From contig CAYPWW010000014.1 of the NCBI GenBank assembly GCA_964414555.1, forward strand, positions 1-50,432: a stretch of 50,432 nt of DNA. Reading direction: 5' to 3'. Both the position numbers and the translations under genes were made by a program. Below are positions 1 through 8,845 of the stretch, one piece after another. Source of the stretch: Litorimonas sp964414555 (GTDB lineage Bacteria > Pseudomonadota > Alphaproteobacteria > Caulobacterales > Maricaulaceae). Each line of letters starts with the position of its first letter. Position 1 is the stretch's first letter. Under the pieces are notes generated by a model that was given only the letters and a program-made list of their open reading frames with translations, did no database searches and was not told the DNA's origin.

Positions 1-957
1 CAGCAAATCCTCGCTCCAGCTCAGCTCGCTCCGGTAATGCGCTTTCAACAGCGCGAGGCGAATAACTTCCCCGTCCCAATCCTTCAGCAAGTCACGGACG
101 AGCGTGACATTGCCGAGGCTCTTGGACATCTTGTCCTTGCCCATGTTCAGGAATTCATTGTGGACCCAGAATTTCGCGAATTCCGACGCATCATTCGCGC
201 AGCAGCTTTGCGCGCGTTCGTTTTCGTGATGTGGAAATTTCAGGTCGACGCCGCCGCAGTGAATATCGATCACATCGGTTTTCAGCGTGGCTTTCGCCAT
301 GGCGGAACATTCGATGTGCCAGCCAGGTCTGCCGCGTCCAAAAGGCGCGTCCCAGCCGACGCCATTTAATTCCGGCTTCCACAACACAAAATCCGCTGCG
401 TTTTTCTTGCGTGCGACTTCACCTTCGCCGACGCGGTCTCCGCCCCGAAGCGCGTCCAGCGTGTTGCCAGAGAGCTGTCCATAATCGGGATATTTCGCGA
501 CGTCGAAAAACACATGCCCGTCAGAGGCATAGGCGACACCGTCGTCCAACAGTTTAGAGATCATCGCGATCATATCGCCGATATGCTCTGTCGCCTTGGG
601 CTGATAGGTCGGCTCTAGGCAATTCAGCGCGGCCAAGTCCTCATTGTAAATGCGGGCAAATTTCTCTGTGATCTCGGACATGGGCACGCCAGCTTCCGTC
701 GCTGCCGCGATGATCTTGTCGTCTACGTCTGTGATATTGCGCGCATATTTGACCGCGTCTTCGCCGTAGATTTGGCGCAACACGCGGAACAGCACATCCG
801 CGACAACCGCCGCGCGGGCGTTTCCGATATGGGCATAAGAATAAACCGTCGGCCCGCAATTATACATCGTCACGCGGGAGGCGTCCTGCGGCACGAACTG
901 CTCCTTCGTGCGAGTCAGGGAGTTATAGAGCGTCAGCGGATGGTGTTCGGTCGTCAT
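1..957 (-). CDS. cysS: Cysteine--tRNA ligase (partial, 3' end outside window)
   Basis: This enzyme charges tRNA-Cys with cysteine in the cytoplasm. The first 319 residues are visible; family members are usually about 460 residues, so the anticodon-binding end lies beyond position 1. Class I signatures are clear: HIGN (the family form of HIGH) at residues 43-46, GWHIECS around 212-218, and KMSKS at 276-280. Expected zinc ligands are C34, C217, H243 and E247. The ATG at 957 gives the normal N-terminus. It is divergent from the next gene with about 60 nt between them. Function is secure. Confidence 0.97.
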   Translation of the reverse strand, partial: MTTEHHPLTLYNSLTRTKEQFVPQDASRVTMYNCGPTVYSYAHIGNARAAVVADVLFRVLRQIYGEDAVKYARNITDVDDKIIAAATEAGVPMSEITEKFARIYNEDLAALNCLEPTYQPKATEHIGDMIAMISKLLDDGVAYASDGHVFFDVAKYPDYGQLSGNTLDALRGGDRVGEGEVARKKNAADFVLWKPELNGVGWDAPFGRGRPGWHIECSAMAKATLKTDVIDIHCGGVDLKFPHHENERAQSCCANDASEFAKFWVHNEFLNMGKDKMSKSLGNVTLVRDLLKDWDGEVIRLALLKAHYRSELSWSEDLL

Positions 958-1017
958 GGGCGCGCCATACCGTCCAAATGTCTTGTTTGAAAGCCTTTCT
1001 CGCGTCACACTTGGCTT

Positions 1018-1617
1018 ATGCAAGCGGTTCACTTTGTCATTATCGGAGTCATGTTGATCGGCGGTGCAGTTGCGATCCGTGGTGCGCTGGAACCGCGAGA
1101 ACCGACGATTGTGTTCAAGGTCGAGGGCGAGCGAGCCTATGTGTTCGGCACAACGGATAGCTATTCCGGCTTTGTCGTACGCGATCTGGTGCGCGAAAAT
1201 CCGCAGGTCACGACGCTAATCCTGCAAGCGATGCCGGGAACAGAGGACATGACCACGAACACCCGCATCGCGCGTGATATTCGCAATGCTGGCCTCGCCA
1301 CGCACGTGCCCGCCGATGGCCGTATCGCTAGCGGCGCCGTCGACTGGCTGGCCGCGGGGGTCACGCGCACGATTGATTGTGGCGCGATGGTTGGCGTGCA
1401 TAGCTGGGGCAATGCCGTGGGTGGGCGCGGGGATCAGACCTTTTATGATCCACAAGCGCTGATGCAGCGAGATTTTCTAGACGATATGGGCGTCGATCCC
1501 GGCTTTTACCGCTTCACCAAAGCGGCCGCCGGACCGGATGATATCTATTGGATGACCCCGGCCGAGATGGTGCGCTTTGACCTGCTCTCCGAAGACCCCG
1601 GCTGCGAAACGCCATAA
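1018..1617 (+). CDS. Membrane-anchored ClpP/crotonase-fold-like protein (COG3904-type)
   Basis: A 199-residue protein whose first 20 or so residues form a hydrophobic anchor or uncleaved signal, with the rest probably periplasmic. The body resembles the predicted periplasmic proteins related to ClpP/crotonase folds. A turn with ASGAVDW (about residues 103-109) sits where a ClpP-like serine would be, and a VGVHSW stretch follows about 20 residues later, like the GxH segment of that group. Catalysis is not shown by the sequence. It is divergent from cysS. The family call comes from pattern recognition only and is moderate. Confidence 0.55.
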   Translation: MQAVHFVIIGVMLIGGAVAIRGALEPREPTIVFKVEGERAYVFGTTDSYSGFVVRDLVRENPQVTTLILQAMPGTEDMTTNTRIARDIRNAGLATHVPADGRIASGAVDWLAAGVTRTIDCGAMVGVHSWGNAVGGRGDQTFYDPQALMQRDFLDDMGVDPGFYRFTKAAAGPDDIYWMTPAEMVRFDLLSEDPGCETP

Positions 1618-1673
1618 TCTCGCCCAAATTCTTGTCGACGTCTCAATTCGGGCGGGGGCCTATGGAGAGATTT

Positions 1674-2156
1674 ATGACACGCTTTACCCTGACGGCCACC
1701 GTTGCCGCCCTCACCTTCCTATCCACACCCGCCTTTGCGCAAGACGCCCCGAAAGACGTCGTCAAAGACAAAGCCGTTGAGACTGTGATGGATACTGCGA
1801 CGGACACGGCGACAGATATGGCCAAAGACAAAATGAGCGTCAAAGGCGACCCGCTGATGATCAAGACGGACGACACGGACATGCGCGTGACGAATGGCGA
1901 AATGACCGTCGATCCAGCCGTGGGTGTCATTATCACAGGGGATGAGATCGTGACACAGCCGACGCCCATGCCAGAGGGTGAAATGATAGAGAAAGCAAAG
2001 ACTCCCTGGATGTCGCCCGAAATGACGGCTGAGCCTGCCGCGCCAGCCCCGACAGATATACCAGCCGCCCAAGGCGAGGTGACACAAGTCACGATCGCCT
2101 GCCCAGAAGGCACAACGGCCCAACCGGATGGCACCTGTATGATGGATGCGGAATAG
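1674..2156 (+). CDS. Small secreted acidic protein, unknown function
   Basis: 160 residues. A signal peptide ending near AFAQ (about residue 20) is followed by a hydrophilic, acidic chain rich in Ala, Asp, Thr, Pro and Met. Residues 30-50 carry a short run of near-repeats (DTATD, DTATDMAKDK) that could form a helix. Two cysteines near the C-terminus (CPEGT and CMMDAE) could form a disulfide. I chose the ATG at 1674 because GGAGAG lies just upstream; the ATG at 1662 is inside that ribosome-binding site. I do not recognise a domain. Low-complexity composition makes homology unreliable. Confidence 0.65.
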   Translation: MTRFTLTATVAALTFLSTPAFAQDAPKDVVKDKAVETVMDTATDTATDMAKDKMSVKGDPLMIKTDDTDMRVTNGEMTVDPAVGVIITGDEIVTQPTPMPEGEMIEKAKTPWMSPEMTAEPAAPAPTDIPAAQGEVTQVTIACPEGTTAQPDGTCMMDAE

Positions 2157-2179
2157 CGCGCCCATCAACCACACCTATC

Positions 2180-2204
2180 GCCCCTAGCCTTTCGAGGCTG
2201 GGGC
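2180..2204 (+). other. Hairpin in the folE leader
   Basis: The arms GCCCC-t-AGCC and GGCT-GGGGC enclose a short TTTCGA loop and end 16 nt before the folE ATG. There is no T-run after it, so it is not a standard intrinsic terminator. It may end the upstream transcript or shape the folE leader. It is too small for any riboswitch class I know. Confidence 0.35.
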
Positions 2205-2220
2205 ACCTATATCGCGCGGC

Positions 2221-2823
2221 ATGAGCAAACCGACCCTGAAATCTGTTCCCTCTGTCACGCGCCCGTCGCGTGAAGCCGCGATGGAGGCTGTGCGCACACT
2301 GATCGCTTGGGCCGGCGACGATCCAAACCGTGAAGGCCTACTCGATACGCCCAAGCGCGTCGTGAATGCTTACGGCGAATGGTTCCGAGGGTATGACATG
2401 GACGCGGAAGCCGAGCTGTCGCGCGTGTTTGAGGATGTTTCAGGCTATGACGATATGGTCGTCTTGCGGGAAATCGACGTTGAGAGCCATTGCGAGCATC
2501 ACATGGCGCCCTTCCTCGGCAAGGCGTATGTCGCCTATTTGCCCACCGAAAAAGTGGTCGGCATTTCCAAGCTCGTCAAAGTCGTCGAGGTCTTTGCCAA
2601 GCGTTTGCAGACACAAGAAACGATGACTGCGCAAATTTCTGACGCGATTGAAGCGGCGCTTAAGCCGCGCGGTACAGCCATTATGGTCGATGCGGTCCAC
2701 CAATGCATGTCGACGCGCGGCGTGCATCACCCAGACGTTTCCACCATCACGACACAGTTCACGGGCGAGTTCAAAACGAACGCCGCCCTGCAGGATCGCT
2801 TTCTGAAACTGATCGGGAAGTAA
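2221..2823 (+). CDS. folE: GTP cyclohydrolase I
   Basis: Converts GTP to 7,8-dihydroneopterin triphosphate, the first step of tetrahydrofolate synthesis (and a source for queuosine precursors). It is 200 residues, the normal length. The zinc and catalytic signature is intact: SHCEHHMAPF (89-98) with C91 and H94, and QCMSTRG (161-167) with C162. The GISKLVK segment (114-120) is also typical. The ATG at 2221 gives the expected N-terminus. Its 3' end meets the convergent phosphodiesterase gene with only 5 nt between stop codons. Confidence 0.97.
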   Translation: MSKPTLKSVPSVTRPSREAAMEAVRTLIAWAGDDPNREGLLDTPKRVVNAYGEWFRGYDMDAEAELSRVFEDVSGYDDMVVLREIDVESHCEHHMAPFLGKAYVAYLPTEKVVGISKLVKVVEVFAKRLQTQETMTAQISDAIEAALKPRGTAIMVDAVHQCMSTRGVHHPDVSTITTQFTGEFKTNAALQDRFLKLIGK

Positions 2824-2828
2824 GCAGC

Positions 2829-3788
2829 TCAGTCTCTTAGAGCGGGTCCGACGACTTCAATCTTATTCGTGAAGATAATACCCGTGTAGTTTTCGGGTAT
2901 GAGTTTGAGCTGGTCAATCTCGTCCAGACCGACGCTGCCATGACCTGCATAAGGCCCCATCAACATAGAGCGGCTGCCCACAGCATTTAGGCGTTTTTCA
3001 AACCGATGCGGCCAGCCCCAAATGACGTGTCGAAAATTGGACGGAACAGCGACGAAGTTATTGTGGCAAGCATCTGGGACATTCCCGAACCACCCCGTCA
3101 GGACGTATCCCTTCAAACAGGCTTTGGTGTTTTGGCGGGACTGGATAATCATGTCGGGATGTGCGCGCTGCACCACCCTTGCCGGCTTTTCAGAGGCCGT
3201 TAGTCCGAGGTTTTCTGATCCTATTGTCTGGATATATTCCAGATAAGTCTGGCCCTCGCTCGCCTTGCCATGTTTCAAATTCACCATGAAATAGGTATCT
3301 GGGAAGGCATTCAAAACCTCTCTCAAAGTCGGCATAGCCCCGAAAAACTGCCCCCGAAACGGATAGGTCTCACCGTTATCGGCTGTGTAGCCATGCCCAA
3401 TATCAAGCGATTTGAGAGAGGCTAAATCCTGCTTATGCGTCGGGCCTGTCCCATCTGTACGACAATCCAAAGTCGCGTCGTGAAAGACAACAATTTCGCC
3501 GTCCGTTGTCAATTTCACATCGAGTTCAATGATCTCCGCACCGTGATCTAGCGCCGCCCGGATCGACGGGATCGTGTTTTCGATAAAACTGTGCGTCGGA
3601 CTATCTATGCGCGCGGCGGTACAGGTTTCATTGTCGAGCCCTGCTCGATGATAGGTCTGAAGCACACCCCGATGCGCGAGCAGCGTCATCTCACCGTCCG
3701 GCACACCGGCCAGCCAGGATGCATTTCCAAGGTAAATCGCTGTCGAGATACCCCCGAGCAGGCTGAGTAATTTATATCGGCGTTTCAT
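2829..3788 (-). CDS. Glycerophosphodiester phosphodiesterase, N-terminally anchored
   Basis: Hydrolyses glycerophosphodiesters to glycerol-3-phosphate and an alcohol. GDPD signature residues are present: HR at 39-40, EN at 70-71, E88 and D90 (ELDVKLTTDG), and H103 in FHD. A hydrophobic segment near residues 8-24 suggests an exported, membrane-anchored enzyme rather than the cytoplasmic form. I chose the ATG at 3788, with GGGGGTGG just upstream, over the TTG at 3800. At 319 residues it is longer than minimal GDPDs, with an insert around residues 45-65. Substrate is unknown. Confidence 0.88.
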   Translation of the reverse strand: MKRRYKLLSLLGGISTAIYLGNASWLAGVPDGEMTLLAHRGVLQTYHRAGLDNETCTAARIDSPTHSFIENTIPSIRAALDHGAEIIELDVKLTTDGEIVVFHDATLDCRTDGTGPTHKQDLASLKSLDIGHGYTADNGETYPFRGQFFGAMPTLREVLNAFPDTYFMVNLKHGKASEGQTYLEYIQTIGSENLGLTASEKPARVVQRAHPDMIIQSRQNTKACLKGYVLTGWFGNVPDACHNNFVAVPSNFRHVIWGWPHRFEKRLNAVGSRSMLMGPYAGHGSVGLDEIDQLKLIPENYTGIIFTNKIEVVGPALRD

Positions 3789-3844
3789 TTCCACCCCCAA
3801 AGAGATGTTTGAAACCCGAATGCGGCAGAGGTGAGGCCAAAGGC

Positions 3845-4384
3845 CTAGTCTTTGACTTTTGCGACCTCTTTGGCGATTTTCTTGGCCGCACTGCGCACAT
3901 ATCTCTCGGGGCTTTTGTCAGCTGCGAGAATGCCACCCGAAAAGCCGCTGTCTTTGTCCACGACGATCTTGCCCAAGGTTTCACCCGAGGCCGCGTCGCG
4001 CAAGGTGAGAAGTGCCTCGAGATAGGTATTGCCAGCGCCATAGCCAACGAAGGTGCGCAAGGCGGCATCACCCTTTTCATAGCCCGTGACATCCCCGGTC
4101 AGGATGAGACTGTTGGGGGCAGGTGTTTTCGGTACGTCTCTGACAACGGTCGTGAATGTATCTGTATTTCGCAAGGCGACCGTCACATAGCCGTTGAAGC
4201 GACTGGCAAACCCGTTGGGGAGTTTATTGCCGGGCGTCTCGTCCTCGAACGCCTGTACATAAATCGTGTCATAGCGACTAAAGTCAGTGACCGCCGATCC
4301 GGCGTCAGTCATTTTCAAGCTATTGCTCGAGGCGCAAGCTGACAGCAATATTGCGGCAAAGGTGGTCGTGACAATCGCTCTCAT
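3845..4384 (-). CDS. DUF4410-type lipoprotein
   Basis: 179 residues. The lipobox LLSAC puts the lipidated cysteine at residue 17, so the protein is probably membrane-bound in the periplasm. The rest resembles DUF4410-type proteins: a strand/helix start (YDTIYVQAFED), a middle LILTGDVTGYEKGD and a later LEALLTLRDAASG-type strand, ending in a Lys-rich helix. No enzymatic residues are evident. The ATG at 4384 is chosen because the longer frame runs through the rpmB terminator. It lies 42 nt past that terminator, so it needs read-through or its own promoter. Confidence 0.75.
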   Translation of the reverse strand: MRAIVTTTFAAILLSACASSNSLKMTDAGSAVTDFSRYDTIYVQAFEDETPGNKLPNGFASRFNGYVTVALRNTDTFTTVVRDVPKTPAPNSLILTGDVTGYEKGDAALRTFVGYGAGNTYLEALLTLRDAASGETLGKIVVDKDSGFSGGILAADKSPERYVRSAAKKIAKEVAKVKD

Positions 4385-4426
4385 AGGTCCGTTCCAATTT
4401 CGGTAAAGTGCTCGAGTGTTTCGCAT

Positions 4427-4460
4427 GAAAAAACCCGCCCTGAAAGGGGCGGGTTTTTTC
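4427..4460 (-). terminator. Intrinsic terminator of rpmB (symmetric)
   Basis: ACCCGCCC and GGGCGGGT arms close a small TGAAAG loop, flanked by an A-run on one side and a T-run on the other, so it can work in both directions. It lies 20 nt past the rpmB stop codon. Confidence 0.9.
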
Positions 4461-4480
4461 ATTTACAGCTGTCGGTCGCC

Positions 4481-4774
4481 TTATGCGGCTTTGGACTGCT
4501 CCAGCTTGACGAGCTGCTTTTTGATCTTCTTGGCTTTGTCGGTCAGCTTGTGATTTTTCGTGTTCATCAAGAACGCGTCCAAGCCGCCTTTGAAATCAAC
4601 CGTGCGCAGGGTCTTAGCCGCAATGCGCATCTTGAATTTCTGGCCGAGCGCGTCAGACGCCAGCGTGACTGTGCAGAGGTTCACCTCAAAACGACGACGA
4701 GTCTTATTCATCGCGTGGGAAACATTGTTGCCGGACATGGGGCCGGTATCGAGAAGGTCGCAGCGACGGGCCAT
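4481..4774 (-). CDS. rpmB: 50S ribosomal protein L28
   Basis: A 97-residue component of the large ribosomal subunit. The start MARRCDLLDTGP followed by GNNVSHAMNKTRRRF is the typical alphaproteobacterial L28 N-terminus. The Lys-rich end (KKIKKQLVKLEQSKAA) is also usual. The reading frame is open 22 codons further upstream, but the conserved start is the ATG at 4774. A promoter-like pair lies about 65-90 nt upstream and a strong terminator follows. It is divergent from the DUF3108-type gene, a pairing seen in other alphaproteobacteria. Confidence 0.97.
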   Translation of the reverse strand: MARRCDLLDTGPMSGNNVSHAMNKTRRRFEVNLCTVTLASDALGQKFKMRIAAKTLRTVDFKGGLDAFLMNTKNHKLTDKAKKIKKQLVKLEQSKAA

Positions 4775-4837
4775 AATTACACCTATGGGACAAGCGGATA
4801 TACCTGTACAAAGACAGGCAATGAAAACTGAACGCGC

Positions 4838-4866
4838 CACCTAGGCCCGTGTAAGAGAGTCGTCAA
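4838..4866 (-). promoter_or_regulatory. Predicted rpmB promoter
   Basis: On the minus strand TTGACG (4866-4861) is followed after 17 nt by TAGGTG (4843-4838). Read as the Caulobacter housekeeping form, it is TTGACGA, 14 nt, then CCTAGGTG. The -35 is near perfect and the -10 moderate. Confidence 0.5.
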
Positions 4867-4978
4867 CCGCTTTTTGCGCACCACCCACAGCAAGAGGCAG
4901 GACGATCTCACGGAATTGTAATGCCATGTGGCTACATTATTCAGCTAACGGCCAGATTCGAAATGCCAGAAGGGCCAC

Positions 4979-5878
4979 ATGAAACGCGTTTCAAACATTT
5001 GCCTCAGCTTTGCCTGCATCCTGGCGATTGGCGGCGGCGCGACGGCCCAAGACGCGCCGAACCTGCTCAAAAAGGGGCAGAGCTATAGCGTTATCAATGC
5101 GCAGAATTTTGGCGAAGCCGATTATCGCCCCCCTGCGCCCTCGCCTGAAGCGACGCAAATCCGCATGAAGCTGAAAGGCTATGTCTTTGGCCTGCGGATC
5201 ATGCGTTCGGACTATATCGCTTGGTTCGATGATCGTGATTATGCCGCCTACACAGATGTGCGAACGTCTGGGCTGGCAGCCCTGCTAAAGAAAATGAACA
5301 TCTGGGCCGTCGCGAGCGGCTCTTGGACCCGCGCGGGCCTCAAGCCAGAGTTTCACGTCCAGCAGAATACGGACAAGAAAAATCGTCGCGTGGAAATGGT
5401 CTATGACAATATCGCGCAAAACGTCGATGTCGCCATCGTCCCACCGCTGGGAAGTCAGGGCATGCCACCCGCCAGTCCAGAGGAACGCTACCGCGCGCAT
5501 GACACGATTTCTGCCATTCTGACGATGGCACTGACAGGGACGCAGCTGGACGGTGAATTATGTTCAGGCCGCGTGCCGATTTTTGATTCCAAACAGCACT
5601 ACAACCTGCGCATGGAACGGGTCGGAACGCGACGCGTGAAATTCGATGGCCAAAAAGCCGAAACGATCCACTGCCACGCCTATTACGAGCCGGTCAGCGG
5701 GTTTGATGCGGAGGACTTGCCCGATGCGGAAGAAGCCGGGACGCCGATCAATGTCTATTTCCGCCATTACCCAGAGGCCAATCTGCACCTGCCCGTTCGC
5801 TTTACCTATAAAATCTCTTCGATTACCGCGGTGATCAAAGCAGATGATATTGAGATGATCCTGCCCACAACGCGCTAG
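4979..5878 (+). CDS. DUF3108-type periplasmic protein
   Basis: 299 residues with a signal peptide ending near TAQ (residue 24). The body matches the DUF3108 pattern: an early strand after QIRMKLKGYVFGLRI, a DVRTSGL turn, and a late LPVRFTYK strand, suggesting a beta-rich fold. The biochemical role of the family is not established. It sits divergently beside rpmB, a conserved alphaproteobacterial arrangement. A good -10-like GCTACATT lies at 4931-4938, but I see no matching -35. A weak hairpin follows the gene. Confidence 0.8.
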   Translation: MKRVSNICLSFACILAIGGGATAQDAPNLLKKGQSYSVINAQNFGEADYRPPAPSPEATQIRMKLKGYVFGLRIMRSDYIAWFDDRDYAAYTDVRTSGLAALLKKMNIWAVASGSWTRAGLKPEFHVQQNTDKKNRRVEMVYDNIAQNVDVAIVPPLGSQGMPPASPEERYRAHDTISAILTMALTGTQLDGELCSGRVPIFDSKQHYNLRMERVGTRRVKFDGQKAETIHCHAYYEPVSGFDAEDLPDAEEAGTPINVYFRHYPEANLHLPVRFTYKISSITAVIKADDIEMILPTTR

Positions 5879-5889
5879 GCTGAGCTGAC

Positions 5890-5908
5890 AAGCCCTGCGC
5901 AAGGGCTT
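5890..5908 (+). terminator. Weak hairpin after the DUF3108-type gene
   Basis: A 7-bp stem AAGCCCT/AGGGCTT with a GCGCA loop begins 11 nt after the stop codon. The following bases (CATCATTC) are not a T-run, so termination would be weak. Confidence 0.4.
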
Positions 5909-5990
5909 CATCATTCACAACATCTCTCCTACGCCTGCTGTCCGAATCACGACAGACAGTCATTGTCCGTTTCCAAACCGTATTCACATC

Positions 5991-8840
5991 ATGCTTCGTT
6001 ACGACGACCCCATCGTCAAAGCCGTTCTTGGCCCGACCAATACGGGCAAGACGCATTATGCCGTCGAGCGTATGCTGGGCCATGCGTCGGGCGTTATTGG
6101 CTTGCCGCTTCGGCTGTTGGCGCGGGAAATCTATGACCGGATCGTCTTAAAAGTCGGCGATAAATCCGTCGCGCTGATCACCGGCGAAGAGAAAATTATC
6201 CCGCCACACGCTCGCTATTACGTTTGCACAGTCGAGGCCATGCCGGTGGAAAAGCGCTTTGCGTTTCTGGCGGTCGATGAAGTCCAACTGATGGGCCACC
6301 ACGAACGCGGGCATATTTTCACGGACCGCGTCCTGCATGCGCGCGGGATGGAGGAGACTCTCTTTCTGGGCGCAGAGACAGCGCGGGACGTGTTGGCGAC
6401 ACTCGTGCCGGGCATCCGCTTTGACCATCGAGAGCGGTTTTCCGAACTGCATTATTCTGGTCCGACAAAGCTGACCCGACTACCCAAACGCTCGGTCATC
6501 GTCGCCTTCTCTGCCGCGCAGGTCTATGCGCTGGCCGAAGCCATTCGTCGTTTGCGGGGCGGGGCAGCGGTGGTGATGGGCGGGCTGTCCCCACGCACGC
6601 GAAACGCCCAAGCGGAGCTGTTCCAAAGCGGCGAGGTGGATTTCCTTGTCGCGACAGACGCCGTGGGCATGGGGCTGAACCTCGACACAGATCATGTCGC
6701 CTTTGCTGGGCTATCAAAATATGATGGACGGCGCCGGCGCTATCTCAACCCAATGGAAGCGGCGCAAATCGCGGGGCGCGCGGGACGGTTCCGCAATGAC
6801 GGGACCTTTGGGACAACGGCAGAATGCCCAGACATGCCAGAAGACTTGATCCAACGCATCGAAGCCCATGACTTCGAACCGTTGCACTATGTTGAATGGC
6901 GAAATGCCGAGCTGGATTTCAGCACGATCGAAACGCTGATGGAAACGCTGCATGCCCCACGCCCCACAAAACGCCTGCGCCGGATTAAAGGCGCGGATGA
7001 CGAAGCCGCGTTAGAGCGGATGAAGTCCATCTCGCAGGTCCATGACGCCCTAAAATCCCGCAATCAGGTCAAATTGCTGTGGGATGTCTGCCAAGTGCCA
7101 GATTTCCGAAACCTGACAATCGATACCCATGTAAAGCTGCTGCAAGATATCTGGCGCACGCTGATGGCGGGGGGCGGCAAGCTGTCTGATGATTTCATGG
7201 CCAAGAAAATCGCGCGCTGCGACGAAGTACTGGGCGGGGTGGAACAGCTCTCGGGCCGTCTCGCCAATATCCGAACCTGGACCTATTGCGCCTCTAAAGT
7301 CAGCTGGATGCCAAAAGGATCAGATTGGATAAACGCCGCACGAGAGGTTGAAGACCGCCTATCGGACGCGCTACATGAAACTCTCACGGCGCGCTTTGTT
7401 GATCGCCGTACCCGCAAGCTGCTCAAAGGCATTGGAGCCGACATCGATATGAGTGCAACTATCAAAGATAATGGCGACGTATATGTCGAAGACGATCTGA
7501 TCGGACAGCTGGAAGGTTTAAAATTCACCGCTGATGCCAGTCAGTCCGGCCTTGAGGCCCAAGCCATCAATGCCACCGCTAGCAAAGCCGTCGCGCCAGA
7601 AGTTGACCGACGCCTGACGTCTATCTGTTCCGGCACGCACGCGATTTTCACGCTTTCTGATACGGGCGATATCCTCTGGGGCGGTAAAGCCGTCGGACGG
7701 ATCGCAAAATCCGGGTCGATCTTCACGCCGGATGCAGAACTGATCGGCGGTGATTTGGGCAAGCCTGCCCTGCAACAAATGGCAACAGAGCGTATGCGGG
7801 AATTCCTGCGTGCAGAAGTCACGACGCATCTGGCCGCGCTGAAAGCGCTAAAAGACCTCGGCGCAGCGGAAGATACCCTGCCCGCCGCCAAGGGCTTTGC
7901 CTTTATCCTGTTGGAAAATAACGGTGCGATTGAACGGCGCGATCACATGCAAACTGTGCGCGATCTGGATCAGGATGCGCGGCGCCAGCTGCGTGCCGTG
8001 GGTGTCACCTTTGGGCACTATAACGTCTATTTGAACGACCTGACCAAGCCAAAGCCCGCCCGCTTGCTCTCACTCCTCGTTGCGTTTGGCGCAGGTGGAG
8101 ACCGCAAGCCTTGGATTCCTTTTGCAGGCGTGACGTCTATCCCGAATGAGGGTGAGCTGGCCTCAACGCATTATTCCGATCAGGCACTAAAGCTGGCGGG
8201 GTATCGTGCGGTTGGTACGCGGATCATCCGTTTTGACATCCTCAACCGGCTGTCCTTCCTCATTCGTGATGCGCAGGACGCGTTTAAGACGACGAAGAAG
8301 CCGGACGTAAAAGGCAGTTTCAAATTCCAAATCGCACCGGAAATGCTGGCTCTCTTGGGATCATCCTATGAAGACGTTCGCGCCGTGTTGACCGAGCTGG
8401 GCTATAATTCCAGCGTTGAGACGGAAAGCCTGACGCAAACCGTTGAAGCGCCTGCAGCTGAAACAGCCCCAGAGGCGCCCTCAACGCCCCCTGTCGAGGC
8501 CCCAACAGCCGACGCGGCACCCGCCAAACCTACCCCGAAGCCTAAGCCACGTCTGAGCGTCTATCACCCGCGCGAGCAAGTCGAGGGCGGCGAAACAATC
8601 GTGCACGAAAATCTCGAATACTGGTATTTCCCAAAACGCGGCCAAAAAGGCTTTAAACCCAAAGGCGGACAAGGGCGCGATGGCAATCAACGCGCAAATT
8701 ATCGCTCTAAGGGAAAATCAGACTTTAAGCCCAACGCGAGAAAAGGCGGCGGGAAATCCGATCGCCCGCCAAGCAAAAAGCAAATCGAGAACTCTCCTTT
8801 TGCCGCGCTCGCTGCGCTTCAGTCGACGAAAAAGGACTAA
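5991..8840 (+). CDS. SUV3-type DExH RNA helicase with disordered tail
   Basis: 949 residues. The N-terminal core is a superfamily 2 helicase related to mitochondrial SUV3: Walker A GPTNTGKT (14-21), DEVQ (96-99), GAET (127-130) in place of SAT, and QIAGRAGR (259-266). A middle region of several hundred residues probably follows the SUV3 C-terminal plan. From about residue 800 the chain becomes Pro/Ala/Lys/Gly-rich and basic, likely a disordered RNA-binding tail. SUV3 proteins unwind RNA in degradation. The downstream S4 protein is probably co-transcribed; the two genes abut. Confidence 0.9.
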   Translation: MLRYDDPIVKAVLGPTNTGKTHYAVERMLGHASGVIGLPLRLLAREIYDRIVLKVGDKSVALITGEEKIIPPHARYYVCTVEAMPVEKRFAFLAVDEVQLMGHHERGHIFTDRVLHARGMEETLFLGAETARDVLATLVPGIRFDHRERFSELHYSGPTKLTRLPKRSVIVAFSAAQVYALAEAIRRLRGGAAVVMGGLSPRTRNAQAELFQSGEVDFLVATDAVGMGLNLDTDHVAFAGLSKYDGRRRRYLNPMEAAQIAGRAGRFRNDGTFGTTAECPDMPEDLIQRIEAHDFEPLHYVEWRNAELDFSTIETLMETLHAPRPTKRLRRIKGADDEAALERMKSISQVHDALKSRNQVKLLWDVCQVPDFRNLTIDTHVKLLQDIWRTLMAGGGKLSDDFMAKKIARCDEVLGGVEQLSGRLANIRTWTYCASKVSWMPKGSDWINAAREVEDRLSDALHETLTARFVDRRTRKLLKGIGADIDMSATIKDNGDVYVEDDLIGQLEGLKFTADASQSGLEAQAINATASKAVAPEVDRRLTSICSGTHAIFTLSDTGDILWGGKAVGRIAKSGSIFTPDAELIGGDLGKPALQQMATERMREFLRAEVTTHLAALKALKDLGAAEDTLPAAKGFAFILLENNGAIERRDHMQTVRDLDQDARRQLRAVGVTFGHYNVYLNDLTKPKPARLLSLLVAFGAGGDRKPWIPFAGVTSIPNEGELASTHYSDQALKLAGYRAVGTRIIRFDILNRLSFLIRDAQDAFKTTKKPDVKGSFKFQIAPEMLALLGSSYEDVRAVLTELGYNSSVETESLTQTVEAPAAETAPEAPSTPPVEAPTADAAPAKPTPKPKPRLSVYHPREQVEGGETIVHENLEYWYFPKRGQKGFKPKGGQGRDGNQRANYRSKGKSDFKPNARKGGGKSDRPPSKKQIENSPFAALAALQSTKKD

Positions 8841-8845
8841 TCAGC

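Noticed and set aside
1..957. HIGN instead of HIGH in CysS
   Set aside because: This is the normal form of the motif in cysteinyl-tRNA synthetases.
1643..2134. 163-residue minus-strand frame opposite the small secreted protein
   Set aside because: Shadow of the plus gene; low-complexity Val/Ser/Ile composition, no ribosome-binding site, no recognisable domain.
2180..2204. folE leader hairpin as a THF or preQ1 riboswitch
   Set aside because: Only a single short hairpin with no room for known aptamer cores.
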